A DNA stretch of 64,000 bases. Origin: an uncultured Eubacterium sp. (GTDB lineage: Bacteria; Bacillota; Clostridia; Oscillospirales; Acutalibacteraceae). The position numbers were made by a program, and so were the translations under genes. Position 1 is the stretch's first letter; every line of letters begins with the position of its first letter. The notes under the pieces were generated by a model. It made no database searches. It saw only the letters and a program-made list of their open reading frames with translations, and was not told the origin of the DNA. Positions 18,778-27,621 of this stretch are shown in pieces. Where the stretch lies: assembly GCA_944380635.1 (NCBI GenBank), contig CALWID010000003.1, positions 1 to 64,000 on the forward strand. The letters run 5' to 3'.

Positions 18778-20532
18778 TTGCCTGTAAATGAATCTTTCCT
18801 GCAGGAACTTAAAAGTAAGACGGATATTACTGATATTGTGTCAACCTATGTCAGCCTGAAAAAAAGAGGCTCAACATATGTGGGTCTTTGCCCGTTTCAT
18901 AATGAAAAAACTCCTTCTTTTACCGTTTATCCTGAAACGGAGTCGTTTTACTGCTTTGGCTGCGGCGCCGGCGGCGATGTAATAACTTTTATTAAGAAAA
19001 TAGAAAACCTTGATTATATTGACGCAGTTAAAACTCTTGCCCAGCGCGCTGGTATTCAGATGCCGGATGACGGGTTTGATGACAGCCTTTCAAAACGCCG
19101 CAGAAGAATTTATGAGGCAAACAGGGAGGCCGCCAGGTATTTTTATTCCGTTCTTATGAGTGAAGAGGGCAGCGTTGCTCTTGAATATTACAGAAACAGA
19201 AAATTTACTCTGCACACAATAAAAAAATTCGGGCTCGGCTATGCTCCCGATAAGTGGGACGGGCTGTTGAGGCATTTAAGGTCAAAAGGCTTTACTTTGG
19301 CTGAACTTTACGAGGCAGGACTTATAACAAAAAGCAGAAAAAATAATAATTATTATGATTTTTTCAGAAACCGCGTTATGACGCCTATTATAGATGTACG
19401 CGGCAATGTTATTGCCTTCGGAGGGCGTATTCTTAACGATAACCGCGCCCCGAACGGCGAAAAGCGTAAATATATGAATACCGGAGATACTTTGGTGTAT
19501 AAAAAAACAAATGAGGTATTTGGTCTTAATTTTGCTAAAGACAGCGGTAAGAAAGAAATAATTATCTGCGAAGGATATATGGATGTTATTGCTATGAATC
19601 AGGCGGGATTTACTAACTGCGTTGCCGGCTGCGGCACAGCGCTTACCGAAGCGCAGGCACGCCTCATAAGCAGGTATGCTGATGAAGTTATCCTTGCTTA
19701 TGATAATGATAAAGCGGGCAGACAAGCGCTTGAAAGAGCAATAAAACTTTTTAATAAAACAGATTTAAAAGTAAGAATCCCCGCTTTGGAATACGGAAAA
19801 GACCCTGATGAAATAATTAAAAATGTGGGTGCTGAAAAGTTCGGCGGAATGATTGAAAAGTCTATGAATGAAACCGAATATTATATTTTAAGCCTGCGGT
19901 CGAAATACAATATTGCAACTACTCAGGGCAAAATAGATTTTGCGTCAGCCGTTGTGCCGGTACTTGCTCAGGCTGAACCCGTTGAGCGGGATATTTATAT
20001 GAGCAGAATTGCAGAGGAAATAGGAATTCAAAAAAGCGCTATTGACGCTCAACTTCAGGAGTATATTAGGACAAGCCGCAGAAAGCAGCAAAGAAAAGAT
20101 TTTAATGCGCCTGTTACCGAATCAATCAGAGAAAGCCAGAAAATCAGCCGTGAAACAGGCATAACCTCAAAAATTATAAAAGCGGTTGACAGAATGCTTT
20201 ATCTTCTGATAAAATATCCGGACTGTATAAATCTTTTAAACGATTTTAAATCCGAGGAATTGCCGGCCGGCTTTTTCAGAAAAGTTTTTGATAAGGTATG
20301 CGAAAATATTAAAAACGGATTTGATATTCAACTTATCAGTTTTTCCTCTTTTCTTTCAGATGATGAACTCGGCAGATTATCCGGTATAATTGCCCGCGGT
20401 AATCAAAGCGATAATCCAAAAGAGGAATTTACGGATTGCATTGCTGTAATCAGAAACGAAAATTCTAAAAAGCATAAAAAATCCGCCGCTGATATGACGG
20501 ATGATGAATTCAGAAAAATATTTAATACATAA
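18778..20532 (+). CDS. dnaG: DNA primase DnaG
   Basis: DnaG makes RNA primers at the replication fork. The 584-aa protein begins with a CHC2 zinc-binding domain (C38, H41, C59, C62), followed by the RNA polymerase basic domain and a TOPRIM fold (ICEGYMDVIAMNQAG, then ILAYDNDKAGRQA). A divergent C-terminal helicase-binding domain completes it. The start is a TTG at 18778, chosen because AGAAAGGAG precedes it at good distance and PVNESFLQELKSKTDI matches the usual N-terminus. It forms the classical dnaG-rpoD macromolecular synthesis pair. Confidence 0.96.
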   Translation: MPVNESFLQELKSKTDITDIVSTYVSLKKRGSTYVGLCPFHNEKTPSFTVYPETESFYCFGCGAGGDVITFIKKIENLDYIDAVKTLAQRAGIQMPDDGFDDSLSKRRRRIYEANREAARYFYSVLMSEEGSVALEYYRNRKFTLHTIKKFGLGYAPDKWDGLLRHLRSKGFTLAELYEAGLITKSRKNNNYYDFFRNRVMTPIIDVRGNVIAFGGRILNDNRAPNGEKRKYMNTGDTLVYKKTNEVFGLNFAKDSGKKEIIICEGYMDVIAMNQAGFTNCVAGCGTALTEAQARLISRYADEVILAYDNDKAGRQALERAIKLFNKTDLKVRIPALEYGKDPDEIIKNVGAEKFGGMIEKSMNETEYYILSLRSKYNIATTQGKIDFASAVVPVLAQAEPVERDIYMSRIAEEIGIQKSAIDAQLQEYIRTSRRKQQRKDFNAPVTESIRESQKISRETGITSKIIKAVDRMLYLLIKYPDCINLLNDFKSEELPAGFFRKVFDKVCENIKNGFDIQLISFSSFLSDDELGRLSGIIARGNQSDNPKEEFTDCIAVIRNENSKKHKKSAADMTDDEFRKIFNT

Positions 20533-20550
20533 TTAAAGAGGAGAATGATT

Positions 20551-21684
20551 ATGGATAATAAAACAAATAAAAACACAACTTCAACGGCGGCAGATGATAA
20601 AAAGACCGCTGCTTTTAAGAAACTTGTTGAAAAGGGCAAAAGCGTAGGGCACCTGACTGCTCAGGAGATAGACAGCCTTATCGTTGACCTTGACCTTGAT
20701 GTTGATGAACTTGAAAAACTTAACGATATGATAGACAGCGCTAATATAAATATTATTGACGATTTTTCTTCTGAGGCGCTGGACGGAATACCGCTTGAAG
20801 TTGATTTGCCAAAGGAAACAGACGCTGCCGATACCGTTGCCACTAATGACAACGCCGCTATGGACGACCCTGTAAAAGTGTATCTTAAAGAAATAGGCCG
20901 TGTTCCTCTTCTTACGCCGGAGGAGGAAATCGAGTATGCTATGAGGATAGCGGATAATGACCCTGTTGCCAAAAAGCGCCTTGCTGAGGCAAATCTGCGC
21001 CTTGTTGTAAGTATCGCTAAGAGATATGTAGGCAGGGGTATGCAGTTTTTAGACCTTATTCAGGAGGGCAATATGGGCCTTATTAAAGCCGTTGATAAAT
21101 TCGATTATACAAAAGGCTTTAAGTTTTCAACATATGCCACCTGGTGGATAAGGCAGGCTATAACAAGAGCCATTGCAGACCAGGCAAGAACGATAAGAAT
21201 ACCTGTTCATATGGTTGAAACGATAAATAAGGTTAAAAAAGCAAACAGCCAGTTGCTGCATCAAAACGGCAAGGAGCCAACGCCGGAAGAAATCGCAGAT
21301 TTTCTTGATATGCCTCCTGAAAAAGTGCGTGAAATACTGCGTGTTTCTCAGGAGCCTGTTTCTCTTGAAACACCTATCGGCGAGGAAGAAGATTCCCACC
21401 TCGGCGATTTTATTCCCGATGATGATGCTCTCGCTCCCGCAGACGCCGCTTCTATGAGCCTTCTTAAAGAACAACTTGACGAAGTCCTTAAAACCCTTAC
21501 ACCCCGTGAGGCAAAAGTCCTTTCATTAAGATTCGGTCTGAAAGACGGCAATCCTAAAACGCTTGAGGAAGTCGGCAAGGAATTTAATGTTACAAGGGAG
21601 CGAATCCGCCAGATAGAGGCAAAGGCGCTCAGAAAACTGCGCCACCCGAGCAGAAGTAAAAAGTTAAAGGATTTTTTGGACTGA
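20551..21684 (+). CDS. rpoD: primary sigma factor RpoD (SigA)
   Basis: This is the housekeeping sigma factor (377 aa) that directs RNA polymerase to TTGACA/TATAAT promoters, many of which are visible in this window. Region 1.1 is short and acidic. Regions 1.2 ([17 protein letters not shown]), 2.1-2.4 ([31 protein letters not shown]), 3 ([14 protein letters not shown]) and 4.2 ([21 protein letters not shown]) are all complete. I place the start at the ATG at 20551, seven bases after AAAGAGGAG; the in-frame ATG at 20545 is too close to the binding site. Its stop overlaps the next start. Confidence 0.96.
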   Translation: MDNKTNKNTTSTAADDKKTAAFKKLVEKGKSVGHLTAQEIDSLIVDLDLDVDELEKLNDMIDSANINIIDDFSSEALDGIPLEVDLPKETDAADTVATNDNAAMDDPVKVYLKEIGRVPLLTPEEEIEYAMRIADNDPVAKKRLAEANLRLVVSIAKRYVGRGMQFLDLIQEGNMGLIKAVDKFDYTKGFKFSTYATWWIRQAITRAIADQARTIRIPVHMVETINKVKKANSQLLHQNGKEPTPEEIADFLDMPPEKVREILRVSQEPVSLETPIGEEEDSHLGDFIPDDDALAPADAASMSLLKEQLDEVLKTLTPREAKVLSLRFGLKDGNPKTLEEVGKEFNVTRERIRQIEAKALRKLRHPSRSKKLKDFLD

Positions 21685-21902
21685 TGATTAGTAAAGAACA
21701 GATAGACAGAATTAATCAACTTGCCCGTAAATCTAAGGAAAGCGGACTTTCCGAAGAAGAGAAAAAAGAGCAGGCAGAACTCAGAAGACTATATATAGAC
21801 AGTTTTAAGGAAAATCTTATTGCTCAACTTGATAATACTTATATTGTTGATGAGCATGGAAATAAGAAAAAGGTAAAAAGAAAAAAGCAATGGGAAAATT
21901 AA
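21684..21902 (+). CDS. DUF896 (YnzC-like) small protein
   Basis: This 72-aa charged protein matches DUF896. It begins [19 protein letters not shown], has [20 protein letters not shown] and ends in a basic tail. B. subtilis YnzC is a member, associated with the SOS operon there, but its role is unknown. It overlaps rpoD by one base and tmk by 13 nt, so expression is coupled to both. Confidence 0.85.
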   Translation: MISKEQIDRINQLARKSKESGLSEEEKKEQAELRRLYIDSFKENLIAQLDNTYIVDEHGNKKKVKRKKQWEN

Positions 21903-22555
21903 TAGTTATAGAAGGACTTGACGGCAGCGGAAAATCAACACAAACCGAGTTGATTCAGAATTATCTTAAAAATGAAAATGTTAATTTCAGAAAGATAAAA
22001 CTGCCCGATTACGACAGCCCGTCAAGCACCTTGGTAAAAATGTATCTTTCCGGTGATTTCGGTAAGGATGCCGATAATGTTAATGCTTTTGCCGCAAGCG
22101 CATTTTATGCTGTGGACAGATATGCTTCATATAATCTTGACTGGAAAAAAGATTATGAAAACGGTACCCTTATTGTTGCGGACAGATATGCAACTTCCAA
22201 CTCCATTTATCAAATGGAAAAAATAAATAAAAACGAATGGGATTCATACCTTGCATGGGGCGCTGATTTTGAGTATGAAAAACTCGGCATACCAAAACCG
22301 AATCTTGTTATTTTTCTTGATATGCCCGTTGATATATCGCAAAGGCTTATGTCTGAGCGGTACGGCGGCGATGAATCCGAAAAAGATGTTCATGAAAATA
22401 ATGTTGATTTTTTGGAAAACTGCCGCAATGCTGCTCTGTATGCCGCAGAAAAAGAGGGCTGGAAAATTATTCAGTGCTCAGACGGCAATGAACCCTATTC
22501 AGTTGAATTTATCCATAATGAAATAATTAAATATATAAAAGAGGTTTTATGCTGA
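21890..22555 (+). CDS. tmk: thymidylate kinase
   Basis: This enzyme phosphorylates dTMP to dTDP for DNA synthesis. The 221-aa protein has a P-loop EGLDGSGKST (residues 8-17), the DRYA..SN substrate region (VADRYATSNSIYQ) and the FLDMPVDISQRLMSER segment leading into the lid. The start overlaps the DUF896 gene by 13 nt. The next gene begins inside its last codons. Confidence 0.93.
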   Translation: MGKLIVIEGLDGSGKSTQTELIQNYLKNENVNFRKIKLPDYDSPSSTLVKMYLSGDFGKDADNVNAFAASAFYAVDRYASYNLDWKKDYENGTLIVADRYATSNSIYQMEKINKNEWDSYLAWGADFEYEKLGIPKPNLVIFLDMPVDISQRLMSERYGGDESEKDVHENNVDFLENCRNAALYAAEKEGWKIIQCSDGNEPYSVEFIHNEIIKYIKEVLC

Positions 22556-23448
22556 ATTTCAAGACCCCGGAAATAAAAGACAAAAAATGGATATCAGAGT
22601 GCTTTTCCTATGCGCACAGTATGAACTGCGAATACACATTCGGCAATATTTATCTTTGGCGTGCCGCATATAAATCATTTGTTGCGCGCTATAATAATTT
22701 TGTAATATGCAGGTGGGGAAACGGTTCAAATCTTCAGTATTCCCTGCCGATAGGCGAGGGCGATTTCAGAGACGCTGTCAGGGCTGTTATTGAGGACGCC
22801 TCCTCACTCGGCATCACTCCAAGGATATACGGCGTAACAGAAAGTTATAAACCTGTTCTTGAATCTGATTTCCCGGGAAAATTTTCTTTTGAATATGATG
22901 ACGGCAATAATGATTATATTTACTGTGTTGAAAATCTGGCGTCGCTTTCCGGAAAAAAATATCATTCAAAACGCAATCATATATCAAATTTTATAAAAAA
23001 TAATCCCGATTGGCGCTATGAGGATATAAATGCGGATAATATTGAGGAATGTATCGAACTTCATACAAACTGGATAGAAAATAAAGATAATTCAGATAAT
23101 GAAGCGGATTATTCGCTTGAGTTTGAGGCTGTATTATCAGGCTTTGAGCATTATTCGGAAATAGGTTTTAAAGGCGGTTTAATCCGTGTGAATAACAAGC
23201 CTATTGCCTACACTTACGGCGAAAGATTTAATAAGCATTGTTTTGTTACGCATTTTGAAAAAGCGCCTGCTGATGTTCAGGGAGCATACGCTATTATTAA
23301 CCGTGAATTTGCAAAACGCCTTGCTGATGATGGCTATATTTATGTAAACAGGGAAGAAGACCTTGGTCTGCCCGGGCTTAGAAAAGCAAAGCAGTCTTAT
23401 AAGCCGCAGATTTGGCTGAAAAAAGAAACGGCGGTATATAATGGCTGA
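22549..23448 (+). CDS. DUF2156 (phosphatidylglycerol lysyltransferase-type) protein
   Basis: This 299-aa soluble protein has the DUF2156/LPG-synthase C-terminal fold, a double GNAT domain. Visible family features are CEYTFGNIYLWRAAYK, KKYHSKRNHISNFIKN and the ending YVNREEDLGLPGLRKAKQSYKP. There is no membrane segment, unlike MprF, so it is unlikely to modify lipids by itself; clostridial homologues are uncharacterised. It overlaps tmk (7 nt) and the following GNAT gene (8 nt). Confidence 0.83.
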   Translation: MLNFKTPEIKDKKWISECFSYAHSMNCEYTFGNIYLWRAAYKSFVARYNNFVICRWGNGSNLQYSLPIGEGDFRDAVRAVIEDASSLGITPRIYGVTESYKPVLESDFPGKFSFEYDDGNNDYIYCVENLASLSGKKYHSKRNHISNFIKNNPDWRYEDINADNIEECIELHTNWIENKDNSDNEADYSLEFEAVLSGFEHYSEIGFKGGLIRVNNKPIAYTYGERFNKHCFVTHFEKAPADVQGAYAIINREFAKRLADDGYIYVNREEDLGLPGLRKAKQSYKPQIWLKKETAVYNG

Positions 23449-23962
23449 TAAAATTGCTTTTACTAATGATTATAAACAAATAATTGCTCTTTGGTCGCGC
23501 GTTTTCGGCGATACAGAAGAAGATATTCGTTTTTTTCTTGATAACTGCGTTCATAAATCCTGCCTCGGTTATTTCAGCGGTAATGCACTTGTTTCAATGT
23601 TGTTTCTTGTTGAGTGCACTTACTGCGGCAGAAACGGCGCTTATATTTATGCCGTATGTACTGATGAAAAATTTAGGGGCAGGGGATATGTTTCTGAATT
23701 AATAGAAAAATCTAAAAAAGAAAATTATGATTTTCTTTGGCTTATACCGGCTGATGATTCTCTTTTCGGCTTTTATGAGCAGTTTGAATTTAAAACAAAA
23801 TTATTTTCAGATAAAAAGTATGATTACAGTGTTGCTTTTGATGAAAAAAGGGCGGTACGCGAATATCTTTATGAGGGCAGCAGTTATGATTACCCGAAAG
23901 GTATGATGTATTCGCGCTGTGATTTACCAATCGGCGGCACGGGATTTGAAAAGAATATTTAA
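23441..23962 (+). CDS. GNAT family N-acetyltransferase
   Basis: This 173-aa GNAT protein has the acetyl-CoA binding stretch YAVCTDEKFRGRGYVSELI and the DSLFGFYEQFEF element. It lacks the C-terminal lipid-carrier-type domain of Eis-like homologues. It is the second acyltransferase fold in succession after the DUF2156 protein and overlaps it by 8 nt, suggesting joint action on an unknown acceptor. The DJ-1 gene follows 15 nt later. Confidence 0.8.
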   Translation: MADKIAFTNDYKQIIALWSRVFGDTEEDIRFFLDNCVHKSCLGYFSGNALVSMLFLVECTYCGRNGAYIYAVCTDEKFRGRGYVSELIEKSKKENYDFLWLIPADDSLFGFYEQFEFKTKLFSDKKYDYSVAFDEKRAVREYLYEGSSYDYPKGMMYSRCDLPIGGTGFEKNI

Positions 23963-23977
23963 AAGGAGATAAAAATT

Positions 23978-24517
23978 ATGGTTTATGTATTTCTTGCAGA
24001 CGGCTTTGAAATTATCGAGGCGCTTTCACCCGTTGATATGATGAGAAGAGCCGGTATAGAAGTTAAAACAGTAGGCGTTACAGGCGCTGTTGTAGAATCT
24101 TCCTGCAAAGTAAAAGTAACTGCTGATATTCTTCCCGAGGATGTTGATATTGATTCTGCTCAGGCAGTTGTAATCCCGGGCGGAATGCCGGGCGTTACAA
24201 ACCTTGAAAAAAGCGATTTTGTTAAAAGCAGTGTTCTTAAAGCGGCAGAGAATAATAAATTAGTCTGCGCTATCTGCGCAGGACCGTCTCTGTTGGGCAA
24301 ACTTGGGCTGCTCAATGGCAAAAAAGCCATTGCATATCCCGGCTTTGAGCAGTATCTTGAAGGCGCTGAAATTTCATCTGATTATGTTGTTAAAGACGGT
24401 AATTTTATTACTGCACGCGGCGCCGGCGTTTCAGTTGATTTCGGGCTTGAGATTGTTGCCGCTCTTAAAGGCAGAGAAGCGTCTGATAAAGTTAGGACTT
24501 CAATTCAGTGCAGATAA
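23978..24517 (+). CDS. DJ-1/PfpI family protein (YajL-like)
   Basis: This is a 179-aa DJ-1 superfamily protein. The nucleophile is C100 in VCAICAGPSLLG, and the conserved glutamate region is GFEIIEA near residues 10-15. Members of the family are reported as glyoxalase III, deglycase or chaperone-like proteins protecting against carbonyl stress; which applies is not visible from sequence. The ATG follows AAAAGGAG. Its end overlaps the next GTG start by 10 nt. Confidence 0.9.
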   Translation: MVYVFLADGFEIIEALSPVDMMRRAGIEVKTVGVTGAVVESSCKVKVTADILPEDVDIDSAQAVVIPGGMPGVTNLEKSDFVKSSVLKAAENNKLVCAICAGPSLLGKLGLLNGKKAIAYPGFEQYLEGAEISSDYVVKDGNFITARGAGVSVDFGLEIVAALKGREASDKVRTSIQCR

Positions 24518-25065
24518 AAAGTGATTTGCGCCGTGAATTAAAAGCAAAAAGAGCCCAAATTCAGAATAAGCCTGAAAAAGACAGAATTATATGCTCTTAT
24601 TTTTTAAACAGCGATATTTATAAAAACGCGGAGGAAATTCTTTGTTACTGCAGCACGGGCAGTGAAGTTGATACTTCTGTAATAATCAATTCTGCACTTA
24701 ATGACGGCAAAAAACTTTATTTGCCCAAGTGCCTGAACAATTTCGGGAATATGGCGTTTTACAGAGTTGAAAACACAAAAAATCTTGTAACAGGCGCTTT
24801 CGGTATATATGAGCCGGATGTTTCAGTATGTGTTCCTTCTTATGAATTTCATAATGCCGTATGCGTTGTTCCTGGGCTTTCTTTTGATAAAAAAGGGCGT
24901 CGGCTTGGATACGGAAAAGGCTATTATGACAGATTTTTAGAAAAGTTTACAATTATAAGCGCCGGATTGTGTTATAATGAATTGATAAGTGAAACTATCC
25001 CTTGTGATAAGCACGATATTCCTGTCAATTACATATTTACGAATAAAGGTGTAATTAAAGTGTAA
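24508..25065 (+). CDS. 5-formyltetrahydrofolate cyclo-ligase
   Basis: This enzyme (MTHFS/YgfA, 185 aa) converts 5-formyl-THF to 5,10-methenyl-THF using ATP, recycling folate. The N-terminus has the K-RR...R pattern (SDLRRELKAKRAQ), and the ATP-binding signature is PGLSFDKKGRRLGYGKGYYDRFL. The start is the GTG at 24508 that overlaps the upstream stop; an AGGA 11 bp upstream is a weak ribosome binding site, so translation probably depends on coupling. Confidence 0.92.
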   Translation: MQIKSDLRRELKAKRAQIQNKPEKDRIICSYFLNSDIYKNAEEILCYCSTGSEVDTSVIINSALNDGKKLYLPKCLNNFGNMAFYRVENTKNLVTGAFGIYEPDVSVCVPSYEFHNAVCVVPGLSFDKKGRRLGYGKGYYDRFLEKFTIISAGLCYNELISETIPCDKHDIPVNYIFTNKGVIKV

Positions 25066-25077
25066 AGGAGGTATTTT

Positions 25078-26343
25078 ATGGCAGATGATTTCAAACTTGA
25101 TGAAACCGGAATAAACCTTTCTGATACAAATTCCCGCGGCGGAGAAAAGGATGTTTATTTTACAAATCAGGATTATTCCGGCATTAAAACTGATAAAAAG
25201 CCTACCAAAACGGCATCTGCTAAAAAAGGCAGAAATAAAAAGGGTAAAAAGGGCGGAGTTGCCTCCACTTACTGGTTTTTTATTATCGTTATAGTTGTTT
25301 CTATGATAATATCCGTTTACGCTATTTTCTGCATAAACGATATTTTCGGTATGACCAAATCTAAATCTTCTGTAACAGTAAGTTACACACAGGATATTGA
25401 ATCTTCGTCAGAAGCCATAGACCTACTTGCTGATAACGGACTTATCACTTGCAAAAATTTTTGTAAGTTTTATATAAAACTCGCTTCCGTGGTAGTTGGC
25501 GATTACGATGTAACAGGCCCTTTTAAAGCCGGCGTTTACTATCTGAACGGTCAGATGGGTCTTGAGGGTATGCTCATCAATTTAATGGGCGAGGCTGATA
25601 CTTCGGAAACCGTAAGAATTATGTTCCCGGAGGGTTCAACAGTTCCTGAAATTGTAGACCTCCTTGTTGAAAATGAGGTTTGCGACAGAGCTTCGCTGCT
25701 TTCTGTTATTGAGTCAACTGATTTTTCGTATTCCCTTGTTTCAGACCTTCAGTCAAAAGAGACTGTACCATACAGGCTTGAAGGTTATCTTTTCCCTGAT
25801 ACCTATGATTTTTATATTGGTCAAAGCGCTTCAAGCGTTATTGAAACATTCCTTAAGCACGGCGAGGATGTTATTACTGAAGAATTAAGAACTAAAGCAC
25901 AGCAAATGGGCTATTCAATGCGCGAGGTTATAACCATTGCGTCCATTGTTCAGGCCGAGGCAGGCTCTGAGGAGCAAATGAAAACAATTGCGTCCGTTAT
26001 AGAAAACAGGCTTGCGGACACAACTAACTATCCTTCTCTCGGCTGTCAGTCCACTACTGATTATATTAATAATAAAGTTGCGCCTTCGCTTTCGTCAACT
26101 TCTGCTCACACCGCTGAATACTATTTGCAGTATTATAATACTAATTCCGATTCAACGGTGGTTGGTCTGCCGGAAGGCCCTATATGTAATCCGGGTCTTG
26201 CCGCAATAGAGGCGGTTTTGAATCCTGCCGATACAGATGATTATTTCTTCTTCCATGATATGGACGGCAATCTTTATACCGCTGAAACATATTCCGAATT
26301 CAGAACCCTTATTCAGGAATATGCGCCGTATTTAAGTTATTAA
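25078..26343 (+). CDS. mltG: endolytic murein transglycosylase MltG
   Basis: MltG cuts nascent peptidoglycan strands at the outer face of the membrane. The 421-aa protein has a basic cytoplasmic head, a TM segment (about 63-85), a LysM-like domain (VRIMFPEGSTVPEIVDLLV) and the YceG catalytic domain. The predicted catalytic Glu is E294 in ITIASIVQAEAG. Later hallmarks are the ENRL and GLPEGPICNPGLAAIEA motifs. The start follows AAAGGAGG. It lies between the folate gene and the U32 gene on one strand. Confidence 0.94.
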   Translation: MADDFKLDETGINLSDTNSRGGEKDVYFTNQDYSGIKTDKKPTKTASAKKGRNKKGKKGGVASTYWFFIIVIVVSMIISVYAIFCINDIFGMTKSKSSVTVSYTQDIESSSEAIDLLADNGLITCKNFCKFYIKLASVVVGDYDVTGPFKAGVYYLNGQMGLEGMLINLMGEADTSETVRIMFPEGSTVPEIVDLLVENEVCDRASLLSVIESTDFSYSLVSDLQSKETVPYRLEGYLFPDTYDFYIGQSASSVIETFLKHGEDVITEELRTKAQQMGYSMREVITIASIVQAEAGSEEQMKTIASVIENRLADTTNYPSLGCQSTTDYINNKVAPSLSSTSAHTAEYYLQYYNTNSDSTVVGLPEGPICNPGLAAIEAVLNPADTDDYFFFHDMDGNLYTAETYSEFRTLIQEYAPYLSY

Positions 26344-26356
26344 GCAGGTGAATTGT

Positions 26357-27580
26357 ATGCAAAATATAGAACTTCTTTCACCTGCCGGCGATTTTGAGCG
26401 TCTTAAACTCGCAGTTAAATTTGGTGCGGACGCTGTATATATCGGCGGAAATAAATTCGGTATGCGTTCAAATCCGTCAAATTTTAACGAATCTCAACTT
26501 AAAGATGCAGTAGAACTTGTTCATAAAAACGGCAAAAAACTTTATTTAACATGCAACACTTTGCCGCGTAATGTGGAAATTCCTCAGTTGCCTGATTTTT
26601 TAAAGTATGCTCAGGATATTGGTGTTGACGCATTTATTATTGCGGATATGGGCGTAATTCAACTTGCCAAAAAATACGCTCCTGATGTTGATATTCATGT
26701 TTCCACTCAGGCAGGTATAGTTAACTATGCCTCGGCAAACGCTTATTATGAAATGGGCGCCACAAGGGTTGTAACAGCGCGCGAACTTTCACTTGATGAA
26801 ATTAAAACCATCCGTGATAAATGCCCGCCGGAACTTGAAATAGAGGCATTTGTTCACGGCGCAATGTGTATGAGTTTCAGCGGCAGGTGTATTTTATCTG
26901 ATTATCTTACCGGGCGGGACGCTAACAGAGGCGATTGTGCTCAGCCGTGCCGCTGGAAATACAGCGTTATGGAAGAAAAACGCCCGGGCGAGTTTTTTCC
27001 TGTAAATCAGGAAGAAAACGGTACTTATATTTTTAATTCCCGCGACCTTTGTATGATTGAATATATTCCTCAGCTTGCAGCCGCAGGAATCAATTCGTTT
27101 AAGATTGAGGGAAGGGCAAAAAGCGAATATTATACCGCTTCTGTAACACACGCATACAGAGCGGCGATTGATGAATATTTGCAGAATCCTTCGCCGGATT
27201 TTAAACCCTCTCAGTGGATAATTGATGAAATTAACAGAATAAGCCACAGAGAGTATACAACAGGTTTTTATTTCGGCTCGATAAAGAAGGGGCAGGTTAC
27301 CGATTACGGCGGTTATGTGCGCTCCTGGGAGGTCTGCGCGCTGTTTCACGCAATAAACGGCAGCAGAATAACGGTAGACCAGAGAAACAGATTTTTTGAG
27401 GGTGAGGAATTAGAAGTCCTTGAGCCTCATAAAAAGCCGTATAACATTAAAGTTTCTAATTTGTATTGTGAAACCGATAATGAAAAAACTTCCGTTGCAA
27501 ATAAAGCAACTGCCGTATATTCTTTCGATTCTGATAAACCGGTGTCGCCGGACGCTGTTTTCAGAAGAAAATGTGATTAA
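26357..27580 (+). CDS. U32 family protein (TrhP/YrrO-type tRNA hydroxylation)
   Basis: This 407-aa protein belongs to peptidase family U32. The four cluster cysteines C171, C178, C194 and C198 are seen in AMCMSFSGRC and GDCAQPC. Characterised members in E. coli and B. subtilis (TrhP) make 5-hydroxyuridine at tRNA position 34 using prephenate; RlhA acts on 23S rRNA. The N-terminal start ELLSPAGDFERLKLAVKFGA is typical. The ATG at 26357 follows GCAGGTG; an in-frame GTG at 26348 is within that site. A terminator-like hairpin follows 10 bp after the stop. Confidence 0.88.
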   Translation: MQNIELLSPAGDFERLKLAVKFGADAVYIGGNKFGMRSNPSNFNESQLKDAVELVHKNGKKLYLTCNTLPRNVEIPQLPDFLKYAQDIGVDAFIIADMGVIQLAKKYAPDVDIHVSTQAGIVNYASANAYYEMGATRVVTARELSLDEIKTIRDKCPPELEIEAFVHGAMCMSFSGRCILSDYLTGRDANRGDCAQPCRWKYSVMEEKRPGEFFPVNQEENGTYIFNSRDLCMIEYIPQLAAAGINSFKIEGRAKSEYYTASVTHAYRAAIDEYLQNPSPDFKPSQWIIDEINRISHREYTTGFYFGSIKKGQVTDYGGYVRSWEVCALFHAINGSRITVDQRNRFFEGEELEVLEPHKKPYNIKVSNLYCETDNEKTSVANKATAVYSFDSDKPVSPDAVFRRKCD

Positions 27581-27589
27581 TTTTAAACA

Positions 27590-27621
27590 CCTCCGTGAAT
27601 AATATCACGGGGGCGTTTTTT
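27590..27621 (+). terminator. terminator-like hairpin that also contains the PBP ribosome binding site
   Basis: A 9-bp stem (27590-27598 with 27605-27613, one T-G pair) with a 6-nt ATAATA loop is followed by CG and six T's ending one base before the ATG at 27622. The G-run of the 3' arm (27609-27613) is the only plausible Shine-Dalgarno for the next gene. It can therefore act both as terminator of the upstream operon and as a block on translation initiation. Confidence 0.7.
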
